A stretch of 64,000 nucleotides of DNA from Candidatus Brocadiaceae bacterium (GTDB lineage Bacteria; Planctomycetota; Brocadiia; SM23-32), in contig JAAYEJ010000067.1 in the NCBI GenBank assembly GCA_012728835.1, positions 48,519 through 112,518 of the forward strand, read 5' to 3'. A model generated the notes under the pieces. The model had not been told where the DNA came from and did not search any database. It saw only the letters and a program-made list of their open reading frames with translations. The position numbers and the translations under genes are program-made. This document shows, in pieces, positions 26,188 through 33,870 of this stretch. Within the stretch, counting starts at the first letter, position 1. The number at the start of each line of letters is the position of its first letter.

Positions 26188-28233
26188 ATGGATCGGAGAT
26201 TCGCCCCTGTCAGTCCCAAGCTGCCGCGCCTGCTGCACGGCGGCGGCTACAGCCCCGAGGCGTGGCCCCCGGAGGTCTGGGACGAGGACATGCGGCTGAT
26301 GAAGAGCGCGGGCGTGAACGTGGCCACCATCGGGGCGTTCGGCTGGGCCGGCCTTCAGCCGAGGCCGGAGACGTTCGAGTTCGGCCCGCTCGATTCGGTG
26401 ATGGACCGGCTCGCGCAGAACGGGCTGCACGCCGGCATGGTCACCCCCACCGCCGCCCATCCGGCCTGGCTCTCGCACCGGTATCCGGAGGTCCTCCGCA
26501 CGGACGCCGACGGTCGGCGGCGACGCCACGGCGGACGCGGGAGCTTCTGCCCCAGTTCGGCCGCCTACCGCGACGCCTGCGCCACGGTCGCCCGAGCGCT
26601 GGCCGAGCGCTACGGCGAGCATCCGGCCCTGCTGTTCTGGCAGGTGGGCAGCGAGTCTGCCGGGGCCTGCTACTGCGCGCGCTGTGCAGCCGCGTTCCGC
26701 CGGTGGCTCCAGGACCTCTACGGCGACCTGGACGCGTTGAACCGACGCTGGTACACCGCCTTCGGCGGCCATGCCTACACGGCGTGGTCGCAGGTCGAGC
26801 CGCCCTTCGAGAACGGCCGGGGCGGCCCCCCCGCGTTGCGGCTGGACTTCGCGCGTTTCGCCAACCGGTCGCTGCTGGACTGCTTTCTGAACGAGGCGGC
26901 CATCCTGCGCGAGGTCACGCCCGGGCTGCCCGTGACCGCCGGCATGAGCGGCTCCCGCCTCGACCTCGACCCGCACGCCTGGGCCCCTCACCTGGACTTC
27001 GCCTCCGGGGACGGCCGCCCGGCCGAGGACGCCGGGCCCGTGCAGACGGCGTTCCTGCACGACCTGAGCTACGGGCTCAAGCGCCGCCCGTTCCTCCTGA
27101 CGGGGCAGGCGCCCAGCCGGCAGAACCGGCAGCCCCTCGATGCCCTGAAGCGGCCGGACCGGCTGCGCCTGGACAGCTACCAGGCCATCGCGCACGGCGC
27201 CGACTCGGTGATCTACTCCCGGTGGCGGTGCGACCGGGGAGGTGTCGGGCAGCGGCACGACGCGGTCGTGGAGCACCGGGGGCACGAGAACACGCGCGTC
27301 TTCGGCGAGGTGGCCACCATCGGCGCCGAGCTGCGCAAGCTCGACGACCGGCTGCCCGGGGCGGCCGTCGACGCCCGCGTGGCGCTCGTGTTCGACTGGG
27401 AGAGCTGGTGGGCCCTGGAAGAGGTCGGCGGCCTGCTGCGCCGCGGGCAGTACCCGGAGGCCCTTCTCCGGCACTACCGGGCGCTCTGGCGGCGCAACGT
27501 GCCGGCCGCCGTCGTCGGGCCCGATGCCGACCTGACCGCCTACGCCGTCGTCAGCGCGCCCATGCTCTGCCTGGTGCGGAACGGGTGGGCGGAGCGCGTC
27601 GAGGCGTTCGTGCACGGCGGGGGGCGCTTCGTCGCCACCTGCCTGAGCGGCCGCGTGGACGAGACGCACGGCGCACACGAGGGCGGCGCGCCCGGCCCGC
27701 TGCGCAAGGTCACCGGCGTGTGGGTCGAGGAGACCGATGCCCTGCGCGAAGACCGGCAGAACCGCATCATCATGAAGCAGCACTTCGGGCCCTGCCGGGG
27801 CGAGTACGGCTGCCGGCACCTGTGCGACCTGCTGCACGCCGAGTCGGCCACCGTCCTGGCAACCTACGGCCGCGAGTTCTACGCCGGCTGGCCGGCCGTG
27901 ACCGAGAACGAGTTCGGACAGGGTTGCGCCTACTACATCGGCAGCGAGCCGGAAGACGACTTCCTGCTGCACTTCTACCGCACCCTGTGCGCCGACGCCG
28001 GCGTTTTGCCCGTGCTGGACGCGCCCGAAGGCGTGGAGGTGCGGCGGCGGGTGCAGAACGACCGTTCGTTCCTGTTCGTTCTGAACCACAACGAGGACGT
28101 CTCGTTCGTGTCCCTGCCGGACGGCCAGCACGTGGACATGCTCAGCGGGGCCGCCGCGCAGGGGCGGGTGCCGCTGCGCGGCTGGGACGTGCGGGTCTTC
28201 GAGGAGACGCCCTCCGACGGAGGGGGCCGATGA
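26188..28233 (+). CDS. GH42-like beta-galactosidase family protein lacking the usual nucleophile
   Basis: A 681-residue protein with the GH42 layout: TIM barrel (GGGYSPEAWP near residue 18; MVTPTAAHPAWLSHRYPEVL; RGSFCPSSAAYRDAC), trimerisation domain and C-terminal beta domain. The acid/base Glu is kept at E156 but its neighbour is S155 (WQVGSESAG) instead of the usual Asn. The Cys pair CYCARC follows. Where GH42 enzymes have the nucleophile (PFLLMEQ-like), this protein reads PFLLTGQAPS with G306. I see no signal peptide, so it should be cytoplasmic. RBS CGGAGGTG precedes ATG 26188. It overlaps the epimerase gene as ATGA. Either an inactive glycan-binding relative or an enzyme with an altered mechanism. 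Confidence 0.8.
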   Translation: MDRRFAPVSPKLPRLLHGGGYSPEAWPPEVWDEDMRLMKSAGVNVATIGAFGWAGLQPRPETFEFGPLDSVMDRLAQNGLHAGMVTPTAAHPAWLSHRYPEVLRTDADGRRRRHGGRGSFCPSSAAYRDACATVARALAERYGEHPALLFWQVGSESAGACYCARCAAAFRRWLQDLYGDLDALNRRWYTAFGGHAYTAWSQVEPPFENGRGGPPALRLDFARFANRSLLDCFLNEAAILREVTPGLPVTAGMSGSRLDLDPHAWAPHLDFASGDGRPAEDAGPVQTAFLHDLSYGLKRRPFLLTGQAPSRQNRQPLDALKRPDRLRLDSYQAIAHGADSVIYSRWRCDRGGVGQRHDAVVEHRGHENTRVFGEVATIGAELRKLDDRLPGAAVDARVALVFDWESWWALEEVGGLLRRGQYPEALLRHYRALWRRNVPAAVVGPDADLTAYAVVSAPMLCLVRNGWAERVEAFVHGGGRFVATCLSGRVDETHGAHEGGAPGPLRKVTGVWVEETDALREDRQNRIIMKQHFGPCRGEYGCRHLCDLLHAESATVLATYGREFYAGWPAVTENEFGQGCAYYIGSEPEDDFLLHFYRTLCADAGVLPVLDAPEGVEVRRRVQNDRSFLFVLNHNEDVSFVSLPDGQHVDMLSGAAAQGRVPLRGWDVRVFEETPSDGGGR

Positions 28234-29249
28234 AGCGCGCCCTGGTCACCGGCGGCGCCGGCTTCATCGGCAGCCACCTGGTCGAACGCCTCCTCTCGCA
28301 GGGCACGGACGTCTGCGTCATCGACGACCTGTCCACGGGCGCCGCCCGCAACCTGGACGCCGTGCGCCGCTCGCCGCTGCTGCACCTGTACCTGGACGAC
28401 ATGTGCAACGGGCCGCTCCTGACGGAACTGGTCGACCGCGTCGACGTGGTCTTCCACCTGGCGGCCGCCGTCGGCGTCCAGCTCATCGTCGAGGACCCCG
28501 TCCGGACCATCGAGACGAACATCCGCGGCACCGAGATGCTGCTGGAGCGCTGCGGGCGCAAGGGCAGGAAGGTGGTGCTTGCCTCGACCAGCGAGGTCTA
28601 CGGCAAGGGCGGCGAGCGCCGCTTCTCGGAAGAGGACGATTTGGTCTTCGGCCCGACCACCCGGCAGCGGTGGAGCTACGGCTGCTCGAAGGCCATCGAC
28701 GAGTTCCTGGCCCTCGCCTATGCGAAGAACCGCCGGCTGCCGGTGGTCATCGTGCGGTTCTTCAACATCGTCGGCCCTCGCCAGGTGGGCCGCTACGGGA
28801 TGGTCGTGCCGAGGTTCGTGCGCCAGGCGCTCAGCGGCGGCCCCATCACCGTCTACGGCGACGGCCGCCAGGTCCGCTGCTTCACGCACGTCTCCGATGC
28901 GCTCGACGCCGTCTGCGCCCTCGCCGTGCACCCCGAGGCCGAAGGCCGGATCTTCAACGTCGGCAACGACGAGGCCGTCACGATCAACGAACTGGCCGAG
29001 CGCGTGCGTGCGCTCATCGACCCGAACGCACGGATCGTCCACGTCCCCTACGGCGAGGCGTACGCCCAGGGCTTCGAGGACATCCGCTTCCGCGTGCCCG
29101 ACATCGCCCGGCTGAAGGAATGCACCGGCTTCGCCCCCCGGCACGACCTGGACGCCATCCTGCGGGACGTCCGCGACTTCGTGGTCAACGAGGCCGATCA
29201 TCCGGAAGCGGAGCACGCGCCGGGTCCGCCGGGGCCTGTTCCGGGATGA
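28230..29249 (+). CDS. NAD-dependent sugar-nucleotide epimerase/dehydratase
   Basis: A 339-residue extended-SDR enzyme acting on nucleotide sugars. TGGAGFIGSHLVERL (residues 7-21) binds NAD, followed by VFHLAAAVGV, the Ser in LASTSEVYG, and YGCSK with catalytic Tyr-Lys. The region FNIVGPRQ and VYGDGRQVRCFTHVSDAL matches UDP-glucuronate decarboxylase or UDP-glucose 4-epimerase relatives; which one cannot be told here. Its start overlaps the GH42-like stop (ATGA). Its 3' end overlaps the convergent DUF192 gene by 65 bp. Confidence 0.88.
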   Translation: MKRALVTGGAGFIGSHLVERLLSQGTDVCVIDDLSTGAARNLDAVRRSPLLHLYLDDMCNGPLLTELVDRVDVVFHLAAAVGVQLIVEDPVRTIETNIRGTEMLLERCGRKGRKVVLASTSEVYGKGGERRFSEEDDLVFGPTTRQRWSYGCSKAIDEFLALAYAKNRRLPVVIVRFFNIVGPRQVGRYGMVVPRFVRQALSGGPITVYGDGRQVRCFTHVSDALDAVCALAVHPEAEGRIFNVGNDEAVTINELAERVRALIDPNARIVHVPYGEAYAQGFEDIRFRVPDIARLKECTGFAPRHDLDAILRDVRDFVVNEADHPEAEHAPGPPGPVPG

Positions 29250-30300
29250 ACACCATGCCGCCCGGGCCGATCCCGCGCTCGGCGAACCAGCCCTGCGGCA
29301 TCTCCAGGACGTAGTTGACCGACTCCGGCGGCCGCGCCTCGCGCCGGTCCCCGGGGTTCAGCCGCGCAACGTGCACGATCAGGCCGTCGCCTCGGATGAA
29401 GGCGATCGACAGGGGAAACGAGACCGTCTTCATCACAAACCCCGGCCGCTCGGCCTCCGGGAAGTAGAACAGCATGCCCTCGTCCGGCCCGAGCCCCCGG
29501 CGGCCCTGCAGGCCCCAACTGCGCATCTGCGGCGTGTCGGCCAGCTCGGCGTCCACGGCATGCCCCTGCACCGTCAGGGCCACGCGCCGGACGTCGGTCA
29601 GGCGCAGCAGGACGCGCTCCCGGCGCCCCGGTCGGTGCGCGCAGGGGAGGTCCAGGGGATAGTCGCCCGGCTCCGAGAACCGCGCCACCTCCCGGTCCCC
29701 CAGGCGGGCCGTGACGGTCCATTGCGGCGGCGGGCCCATCCGCTCCACCACAACGGCCCGAGCCTCCGCCGACAGCGTGACAAGACGACCGGAGACTGTG
29801 AATGCGTCTCCGGCCTCGAGGGAAGCGGCGAACGCCCAGACCTCCGAGCGATCCCGCTCCACAAGGCACAGCACGCCCGCGGCCGTCCGGAAAGCATACG
29901 CCGGGGGCAGTCCGCCCGGCAGCACGATGCCCGCTGCGGCCGGCTCCGGCTGCGCCATCCCGTCCGTGAACCGCACCGGCAGGGGACCGCCCGCCAGCGG
30001 CGCCGTTGCCAGGTCGGCCGGCTGGTAATCCTGCCATCGCGGATCGCCGGGCGGGGTCAGGGCCTGTTCGTCGATCTCGATCGAGAGAGGCATGGTCCGC
30101 CCGGGCATGTGGGAGCACGGCAACTGCACGTCGTGGACGCCGCTTCTGCGGATCCGAAGGATGGGAGGCCGGTCCCACTGCTGCACGGTCAGTTCGTGAA
30201 CGACGCGGTGGATCGGCGGCCTGCGGACCGGTTCCTCACCCCGCGGACGCCATGCCGCCACCGGGAGCAGACCGATGATGACTGCAAGCGCCGCCCGCAT
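29185..30300 (-). CDS. DUF192 family exported protein with novel N-terminal part
   Basis: A 371-residue protein. The N-terminal hydrophobic stretch (MRAALAVIIGLLPVAAW) suggests export or anchoring. Residues about 260-360 are a DUF192 domain: MRSWGLQGRRGLGPDEGMLF, FVMKTVSFPLSIAFI, and ESVNYVLEMPQGWFAERGI. The roughly 230 residues between are beta-rich and unrecognised. DUF192 proteins are small periplasmic proteins of uncertain role. ATG 30300 has GGGAGG ten bases upstream. The last 65 bp overlap the 3' end of the epimerase gene on the other strand. Confidence 0.78.
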   Translation of the reverse strand: MRAALAVIIGLLPVAAWRPRGEEPVRRPPIHRVVHELTVQQWDRPPILRIRRSGVHDVQLPCSHMPGRTMPLSIEIDEQALTPPGDPRWQDYQPADLATAPLAGGPLPVRFTDGMAQPEPAAAGIVLPGGLPPAYAFRTAAGVLCLVERDRSEVWAFAASLEAGDAFTVSGRLVTLSAEARAVVVERMGPPPQWTVTARLGDREVARFSEPGDYPLDLPCAHRPGRRERVLLRLTDVRRVALTVQGHAVDAELADTPQMRSWGLQGRRGLGPDEGMLFYFPEAERPGFVMKTVSFPLSIAFIRGDGLIVHVARLNPGDRREARPPESVNYVLEMPQGWFAERGIGPGGMVFIPEQAPADPARAPLPDDRPR

Positions 30301-30418
30301 GCGTTTCAGCCTCCCGGAGATCGAGAACGGCGACGATACCGGAAATCCCGCATGCGCGCCAGCAGAACGTCCACGGGGCCTTCGCGGGCGCCCTGACGGC
30401 CGCCGAAGTCGCCGGCAG

Positions 30419-31069
30419 TCAGGGGCAGCCGCCCACGCGGTCGGCAACGCCCGCTCTCTCGGCCGCCTTTCGGACGCGCATGCGGAGTGCGGCGACGTAT
30501 CTGTCGCGGGTCGGCCCATGGTGCAGGATCCGGCCGTACTCATCGTGCAGGTCGGGGAACTCACGGCGCAGCAGCCGGGCCACGGCCGGCCAGACCCGAG
30601 GACGCGCATTCATTGCATCCACCCAGATCGCCCCCACCCCGGCGTCGGCCGCCCTGGCCATGAGATCGTTAAGGGATTCCTGCCCGTCGGACAGGAACGG
30701 CAGCAGCGGCCCGAACATCACGGACGTCTCCAGGCCCGCCTCGCGCGCCGCCTCCAGCACCGCCCAGCGCTCGTCGACGGGGCTCGCGTGCGGTTCCCAG
30801 AGCCGCGCCAGCCGGGGTTCGAGCGTTGTGACGGTGACGCCCACGCGGCTCAGACCGGGACGTAGCACGTCGAAGTCCCGCACGATCAGCGCGCTCTTGG
30901 TCAGCGCGTGGACCGCGAAACCGTGTTCGGTCAGAAGCCGGCAGCACTCCCGCGTCAGCCTTCGGTCCCGCTCGATGGGCTGCCAGGCGTCGCAGGCGCT
31001 GCTCGTGAAGACGCCGCCGGGCCTCGCCCGCTTCAACTGGCGCGCCAGCGCCTCCGGCGCGGCACGGCG
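30419..31069 (-). pseudogene. SplB-like radical SAM protein, 5'-truncated
   Basis: About 217 residues match the C-terminal two-thirds of COG1533/SplB-type radical SAM proteins: GVFTSSACDAWQPIERDRRL, then ALTKSALIVRDFDVL, GVTVTTLEPRLARLWEPHAS and GPLLPFLSDGQES. The N-terminal part with the cluster motif CxxxCxxC is missing. The open frame runs on upstream to 31261, but that extension has no similarity to the family and is low-complexity. A direct-repeat-like sequence (31130-31162) lies next to the break near 31070. I read it as a decayed gene. Confidence 0.65.
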
Positions 31070-31129
31070 ACAATGCGGAGGAAGACAGGCGCAGGACCTG
31101 GGGGATGGCGCGGGGACAGCACAGGAAGA

Positions 31130-31162
31130 TCTCACCGCAGAGCGCGCGGAGGACGCGGAGAA
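31130..31162. repeat. CACCGCAGAG-type dispersed repeat copy
   Basis: The sequence CTCACCGCAGAGCGCGCGGA followed by GGACGCGGAGAA has the internally repetitive CGCAGAG/CGCGGAG pattern of short dispersed repeats that I recall from intergenic DNA of many environmental bacteria. It sits at the truncated end of the SplB-like gene. Confidence 0.35.
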
Positions 31163-31216
31163 CGGCAACGGATCAGAAACGACGGACCTGAACGCGGCGG
31201 CCTCGCGCCCGACAGA

Positions 31217-31245
31217 TTGCGGAGTCAGGCCGATTCCCGTAAGAT
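31217..31245 (+). promoter_or_regulatory. Promoter of the RNase HII-like gene
   Basis: TTGCGG - 17 bp - TAAGAT, 34 bp before ATG 31279. Confidence 0.62.
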
Positions 31246-31278
31246 ACCCGCCGCCACGCATGTGAGAGGGGAACCGCC

Positions 31279-32259
31279 ATGCCGATGTGGGCGGGCATAG
31301 ACGAGGCCGGCTACGGCCCGGCGCTCGGGCCGCTGGTCGTGGCCGGCACGGCGTTCATCGTTCCGGAGCCGCCGGCGGACGGGGAGGACCTATGGGCGCC
31401 CCTGAGGGACGCCGTGGCGCGCCATGCGCGGGGCAGCGACGGCCGGCTCGTGGTCAACGACAGCAAGGTGGTCTACGCCGGACCTTTGGGCCTGCGCCGG
31501 CTGGAGGAGGGCGTGCTGGGGTTCCTGCACGCAGGGGCCGCGGCGGCGGTGCGCAGCGGCGCGGACCTGCTGTCGGTCCTGGCGAGCGGGCGGCCGGCGG
31601 AGCCCGAGCCGCATCCCTGGTTCCGCGATGCGGCCGCCCTTCCGCTCCCCCAGGCCAGCAACCTCTCCGCCGTGCTCAGCAAGGCGTCCGTGCTGCGCGA
31701 GGCGCTTCGGAGGGCGGGCGTGCGCCCGCTGGCGGTCCGCGCCGCCGTGGTCATGCCGCCGGAGTTCAACCGGATCGTCTCCCGGACGCGCAACAAGTCG
31801 CTGATCCTGTTCCAGAAGTGCGGGCTGCTGCTCCAGGAGATGTGGCGCCACGTCGGCGAGGGCGAGTCCCGTGTGCTGGTGGACCGCCACGGGGGACGGG
31901 CCCGCTACCGCAGGCTGCTGCTGGACGTCTTCCCGCACTGCCGCTGCGACGTGCTGGAGGAGGGCGACCGATGCTCCGCCTACCGCATCCGCGACGACCG
32001 GCACCCCGGCCGGACCCTGCGCGTGACCTTCCAGGAGGGCGGAGACCGGCGTGTGCTGCCCACGGCCCTGGCGTCGATGGTCGCCAAGTACGTGCGCGAA
32101 CTCTACATGGCCGCCTTCAACGCCTACTGGCAGCAGCGCCTGGACGGCCTGAGGCCGACAGCCGGCTACCACGGCGACGCGCAGCGGTTCCTGCGCGACA
32201 TCGGCGGCGTGCTCGAGGCCGAGGGCGTTGACGCCTCGGCGCTGGTGCGCGTCCGTTGA
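31279..32259 (+). CDS. RNase HII/HIII-like protein
   Basis: A 326-residue protein whose first residues, GIDEAGYGPALGPLVVAG, match the DEAG active-site motif of RNase HII, followed by NDSKVVYAGP (the DSK motif). A later acidic site is RVLVDRHGGR, and LASMVAKYVRELYM corresponds to the conserved C-terminal helix. It is over 100 residues longer than E. coli RNase HII, with insertions between motifs, so it is a divergent branch. Removal of RNA from RNA:DNA hybrids is the likely job. It ends back-to-back with the uracil-DNA glycosylase: the two stop codons form TGATCA. Confidence 0.78.
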   Translation: MPMWAGIDEAGYGPALGPLVVAGTAFIVPEPPADGEDLWAPLRDAVARHARGSDGRLVVNDSKVVYAGPLGLRRLEEGVLGFLHAGAAAAVRSGADLLSVLASGRPAEPEPHPWFRDAAALPLPQASNLSAVLSKASVLREALRRAGVRPLAVRAAVVMPPEFNRIVSRTRNKSLILFQKCGLLLQEMWRHVGEGESRVLVDRHGGRARYRRLLLDVFPHCRCDVLEEGDRCSAYRIRDDRHPGRTLRVTFQEGGDRRVLPTALASMVAKYVRELYMAAFNAYWQQRLDGLRPTAGYHGDAQRFLRDIGGVLEAEGVDASALVRVR

Positions 32260-32901
32260 TCAGGACGGCGGCCGGCCCCTCAGGGCCGCCTGCACCATCT
32301 TCAGGTCTTCCCAGGAGCGACGTTTCTGGCCCGGCGACCGCAGCAGGTAGGCGGGGTGGTAGGTGGGCATCAGCGGGATGCCCTTGTAGGAATGCCAACG
32401 GCCCCGCAGCGCCCCGATCGAGAGTTCCGAGTGCAGCAGGGCCCTGGCGGCGGGCAGGCCCAGCGTGCAGATGACCTCGGGGCGGACAAGCGCGATCTGG
32501 CGCTCCAGATAGGGGACGCAGGCCCGAACCTCGTCCGCCTGCGGGTCGCGGTTGCCGGGGGGGCGGCACTTCAGGATGTTGCTGACGTAGACCTCGTCGC
32601 GGTCCATGCCCATGGCGGCGATCATCCTGTCGAGCAACTGCCCGGCGGCGCCCACGAACGGCACGCCCTGGCGGTCTTCCTCGGCCCCGGGGGCCTCTCC
32701 GATGAACATCAGGCGTGCACGCGCGCTCCCGCGCGCGAAGACGGTCCGTGTGCGTTCCCGATGCAGGGGGCAGCGTGCGCACGCCGTCACCTGGTGCTCG
32801 ACGGCCCGCAGTTCGGCCTCCGGGCCGGGCCGGCGCATCAGCGCATCGACGCCCAGCATCCGTTCGGTCTCCAGCCGTTTCCGCAGTCCGCTTGCGCTCA
32901 T
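32260..32901 (-). CDS. Family 4 uracil-DNA glycosylase (Fe-S)
   Basis: It excises uracil from DNA. The 213-residue protein has the family-4 features: four cluster cysteines C41, C44, C128 and C145; motif GEAPGAEEDRQGVPFVGAAG; NILKCRPPGNRDP; and the catalytic-loop PTYHPAYLLR. The start is ATG 32901 with CGGCGGAGAT upstream. It is driven by a strong minus-strand promoter with a 22-bp palindrome at the predicted transcription start, a possible regulated repair gene. Confidence 0.93.
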   Translation of the reverse strand: MSASGLRKRLETERMLGVDALMRRPGPEAELRAVEHQVTACARCPLHRERTRTVFARGSARARLMFIGEAPGAEEDRQGVPFVGAAGQLLDRMIAAMGMDRDEVYVSNILKCRPPGNRDPQADEVRACVPYLERQIALVRPEVICTLGLPAARALLHSELSIGALRGRWHSYKGIPLMPTYHPAYLLRSPGQKRRSWEDLKMVQAALRGRPPS

Positions 32902-32924
32902 GGATCTCCGCCGAGGCCGGTTCG

Positions 32925-32946
32925 GGTGGCGCCCCGGGGCGCCACC
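32925..32946. promoter_or_regulatory. 22-bp perfect palindrome in the uracil-DNA glycosylase leader
   Basis: Arms GGTGGCGCCCC and GGGGCGCCACC without spacer. It lies directly downstream of the -10 of the minus-strand promoter (32950-32978), covering the predicted start of transcription. A repressor operator or a leader hairpin. Confidence 0.5.
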
Positions 32947-32949
32947 GAC

Positions 32950-32978
32950 CTTCTACAGCCCCGGCCCCGCGATGTCAA
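32950..32978 (-). promoter_or_regulatory. Promoter of the uracil-DNA glycosylase gene
   Basis: Minus strand TTGACA (perfect -35, 32978-32973) - 17 bp - TAGAAG (32955-32950). Confidence 0.68.
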
Positions 32979-33009
32979 GCCGCCGGGAGCCGCCCCGAGG
33001 CCGGGTCTT

Positions 33010-33038
33010 TTGAAACGGGGCGGGCTCTGGGCTACAAT
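33010..33038 (+). promoter_or_regulatory. Promoter of clpP
   Basis: TTGAAA - 17 bp - TACAAT, 47 bp before ATG 33086. Confidence 0.68.
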
Positions 33039-33085
33039 GGGGGAACGCAAACTCCAAGGCACACTCCCTTTACGTCAGGTGGACG

Positions 33086-33724
33086 ATGGACGAACCGGTT
33101 CTTCAATGGATGGCGGACGACGAGGACGACGACGACGAGGAGGAGGAGGACGAGGAACTCGAGGGCGAGGGTCGCCCGCACAAGCAACTGGCCGAACGCC
33201 TGCTTGAGTCGCGCGTTGTCCTTGTGGCCGATCCCATATCCTCGGACCTGGCGCAGGACGTCATCAGCCGGCTCCTGCTGCTGGACGAGCAGGACGCCAA
33301 GGCGCCCATCGACATCTACGTCAACTCGCCAGGAGGGAGCGTCGACGCCGGGTTCGCCATGTACGACATGATCCGGTTCATCTCGGCCCCCGCCCGCTGC
33401 ATCTGCACGGGGCTGACGGCCAGCGCGGCGGTCGTCGTGCTGCTGGCCGCGCCCAAGAAGTCCCGCCTCAGCCTGCCCAATTCGCGTTTCCTGATCCACC
33501 AGCCTTCGGGAGGTGTCCGCGGCTCGGCCACCGATGCGAAGATCGAGGCGGACGAGATTCTGAAGATCCGCAGCAAGATCAACCAGTTGATCGCCGACGA
33601 GACCGGCCAGCCGATGGAGCGTGTCGAGGAAGACACCAAGCGGAACTACTGGATGGGTGCCGAAGAGGCCCGCAAGTACGGCCTGATCACGAAGGTCGTG
33701 AAGTCCAGGAAAGAGATCGGTTAG
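33086..33724 (+). CDS. clpP: ClpP-family serine protease with acidic N-terminus
   Basis: A 212-residue ClpP. The catalytic triad reads S113 (GLTASAAVVVLLA), H138 (FLIHQPSGG) and D183 (EEDTKRNYWM), and the oxyanion glycines are at 83-84 (NSPGGSVDAG). The site sequence TASAA differs from the usual AASMG. In place of the short axial-loop N-terminus there is a run of about 16 acidic residues (positions 11-28). No clpX or clpA is adjacent. Proteolytic core with an unknown unfoldase partner; the acidic tail may affect gating. It is monocistronic with its own promoter. Confidence 0.9.
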   Translation: MDEPVLQWMADDEDDDDEEEEDEELEGEGRPHKQLAERLLESRVVLVADPISSDLAQDVISRLLLLDEQDAKAPIDIYVNSPGGSVDAGFAMYDMIRFISAPARCICTGLTASAAVVVLLAAPKKSRLSLPNSRFLIHQPSGGVRGSATDAKIEADEILKIRSKINQLIADETGQPMERVEEDTKRNYWMGAEEARKYGLITKVVKSRKEIG

Positions 33725-33768
33725 CGCGACCGAAGCCCTGCGGATCCGTCGGCGCATCCGCCGCCTGC

Positions 33769-33774
33769 TATAAT
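33769..33774 (+). promoter_or_regulatory. -10 box of the secretin gene
   Basis: A perfect TATAAT about 97 bp before the start codon. No good -35 is visible at 16-18 bp, so it may need an activator. Confidence 0.45.
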
Positions 33775-33870
33775 GGAATGTACTGAAGCTGGGAAGCCGC
33801 GCCGCTGAGAGCCGTCCCTTTCGGGTCCTTTGCGCCGACCCCGCGTTCCGACGACCAGAGGTATCCGGTC

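Noticed and set aside
31070..31261. N-terminal part of the SplB-like open frame
   Set aside because: Not similar to the family and contains the repeat; treated as non-coding sequence read through by chance.
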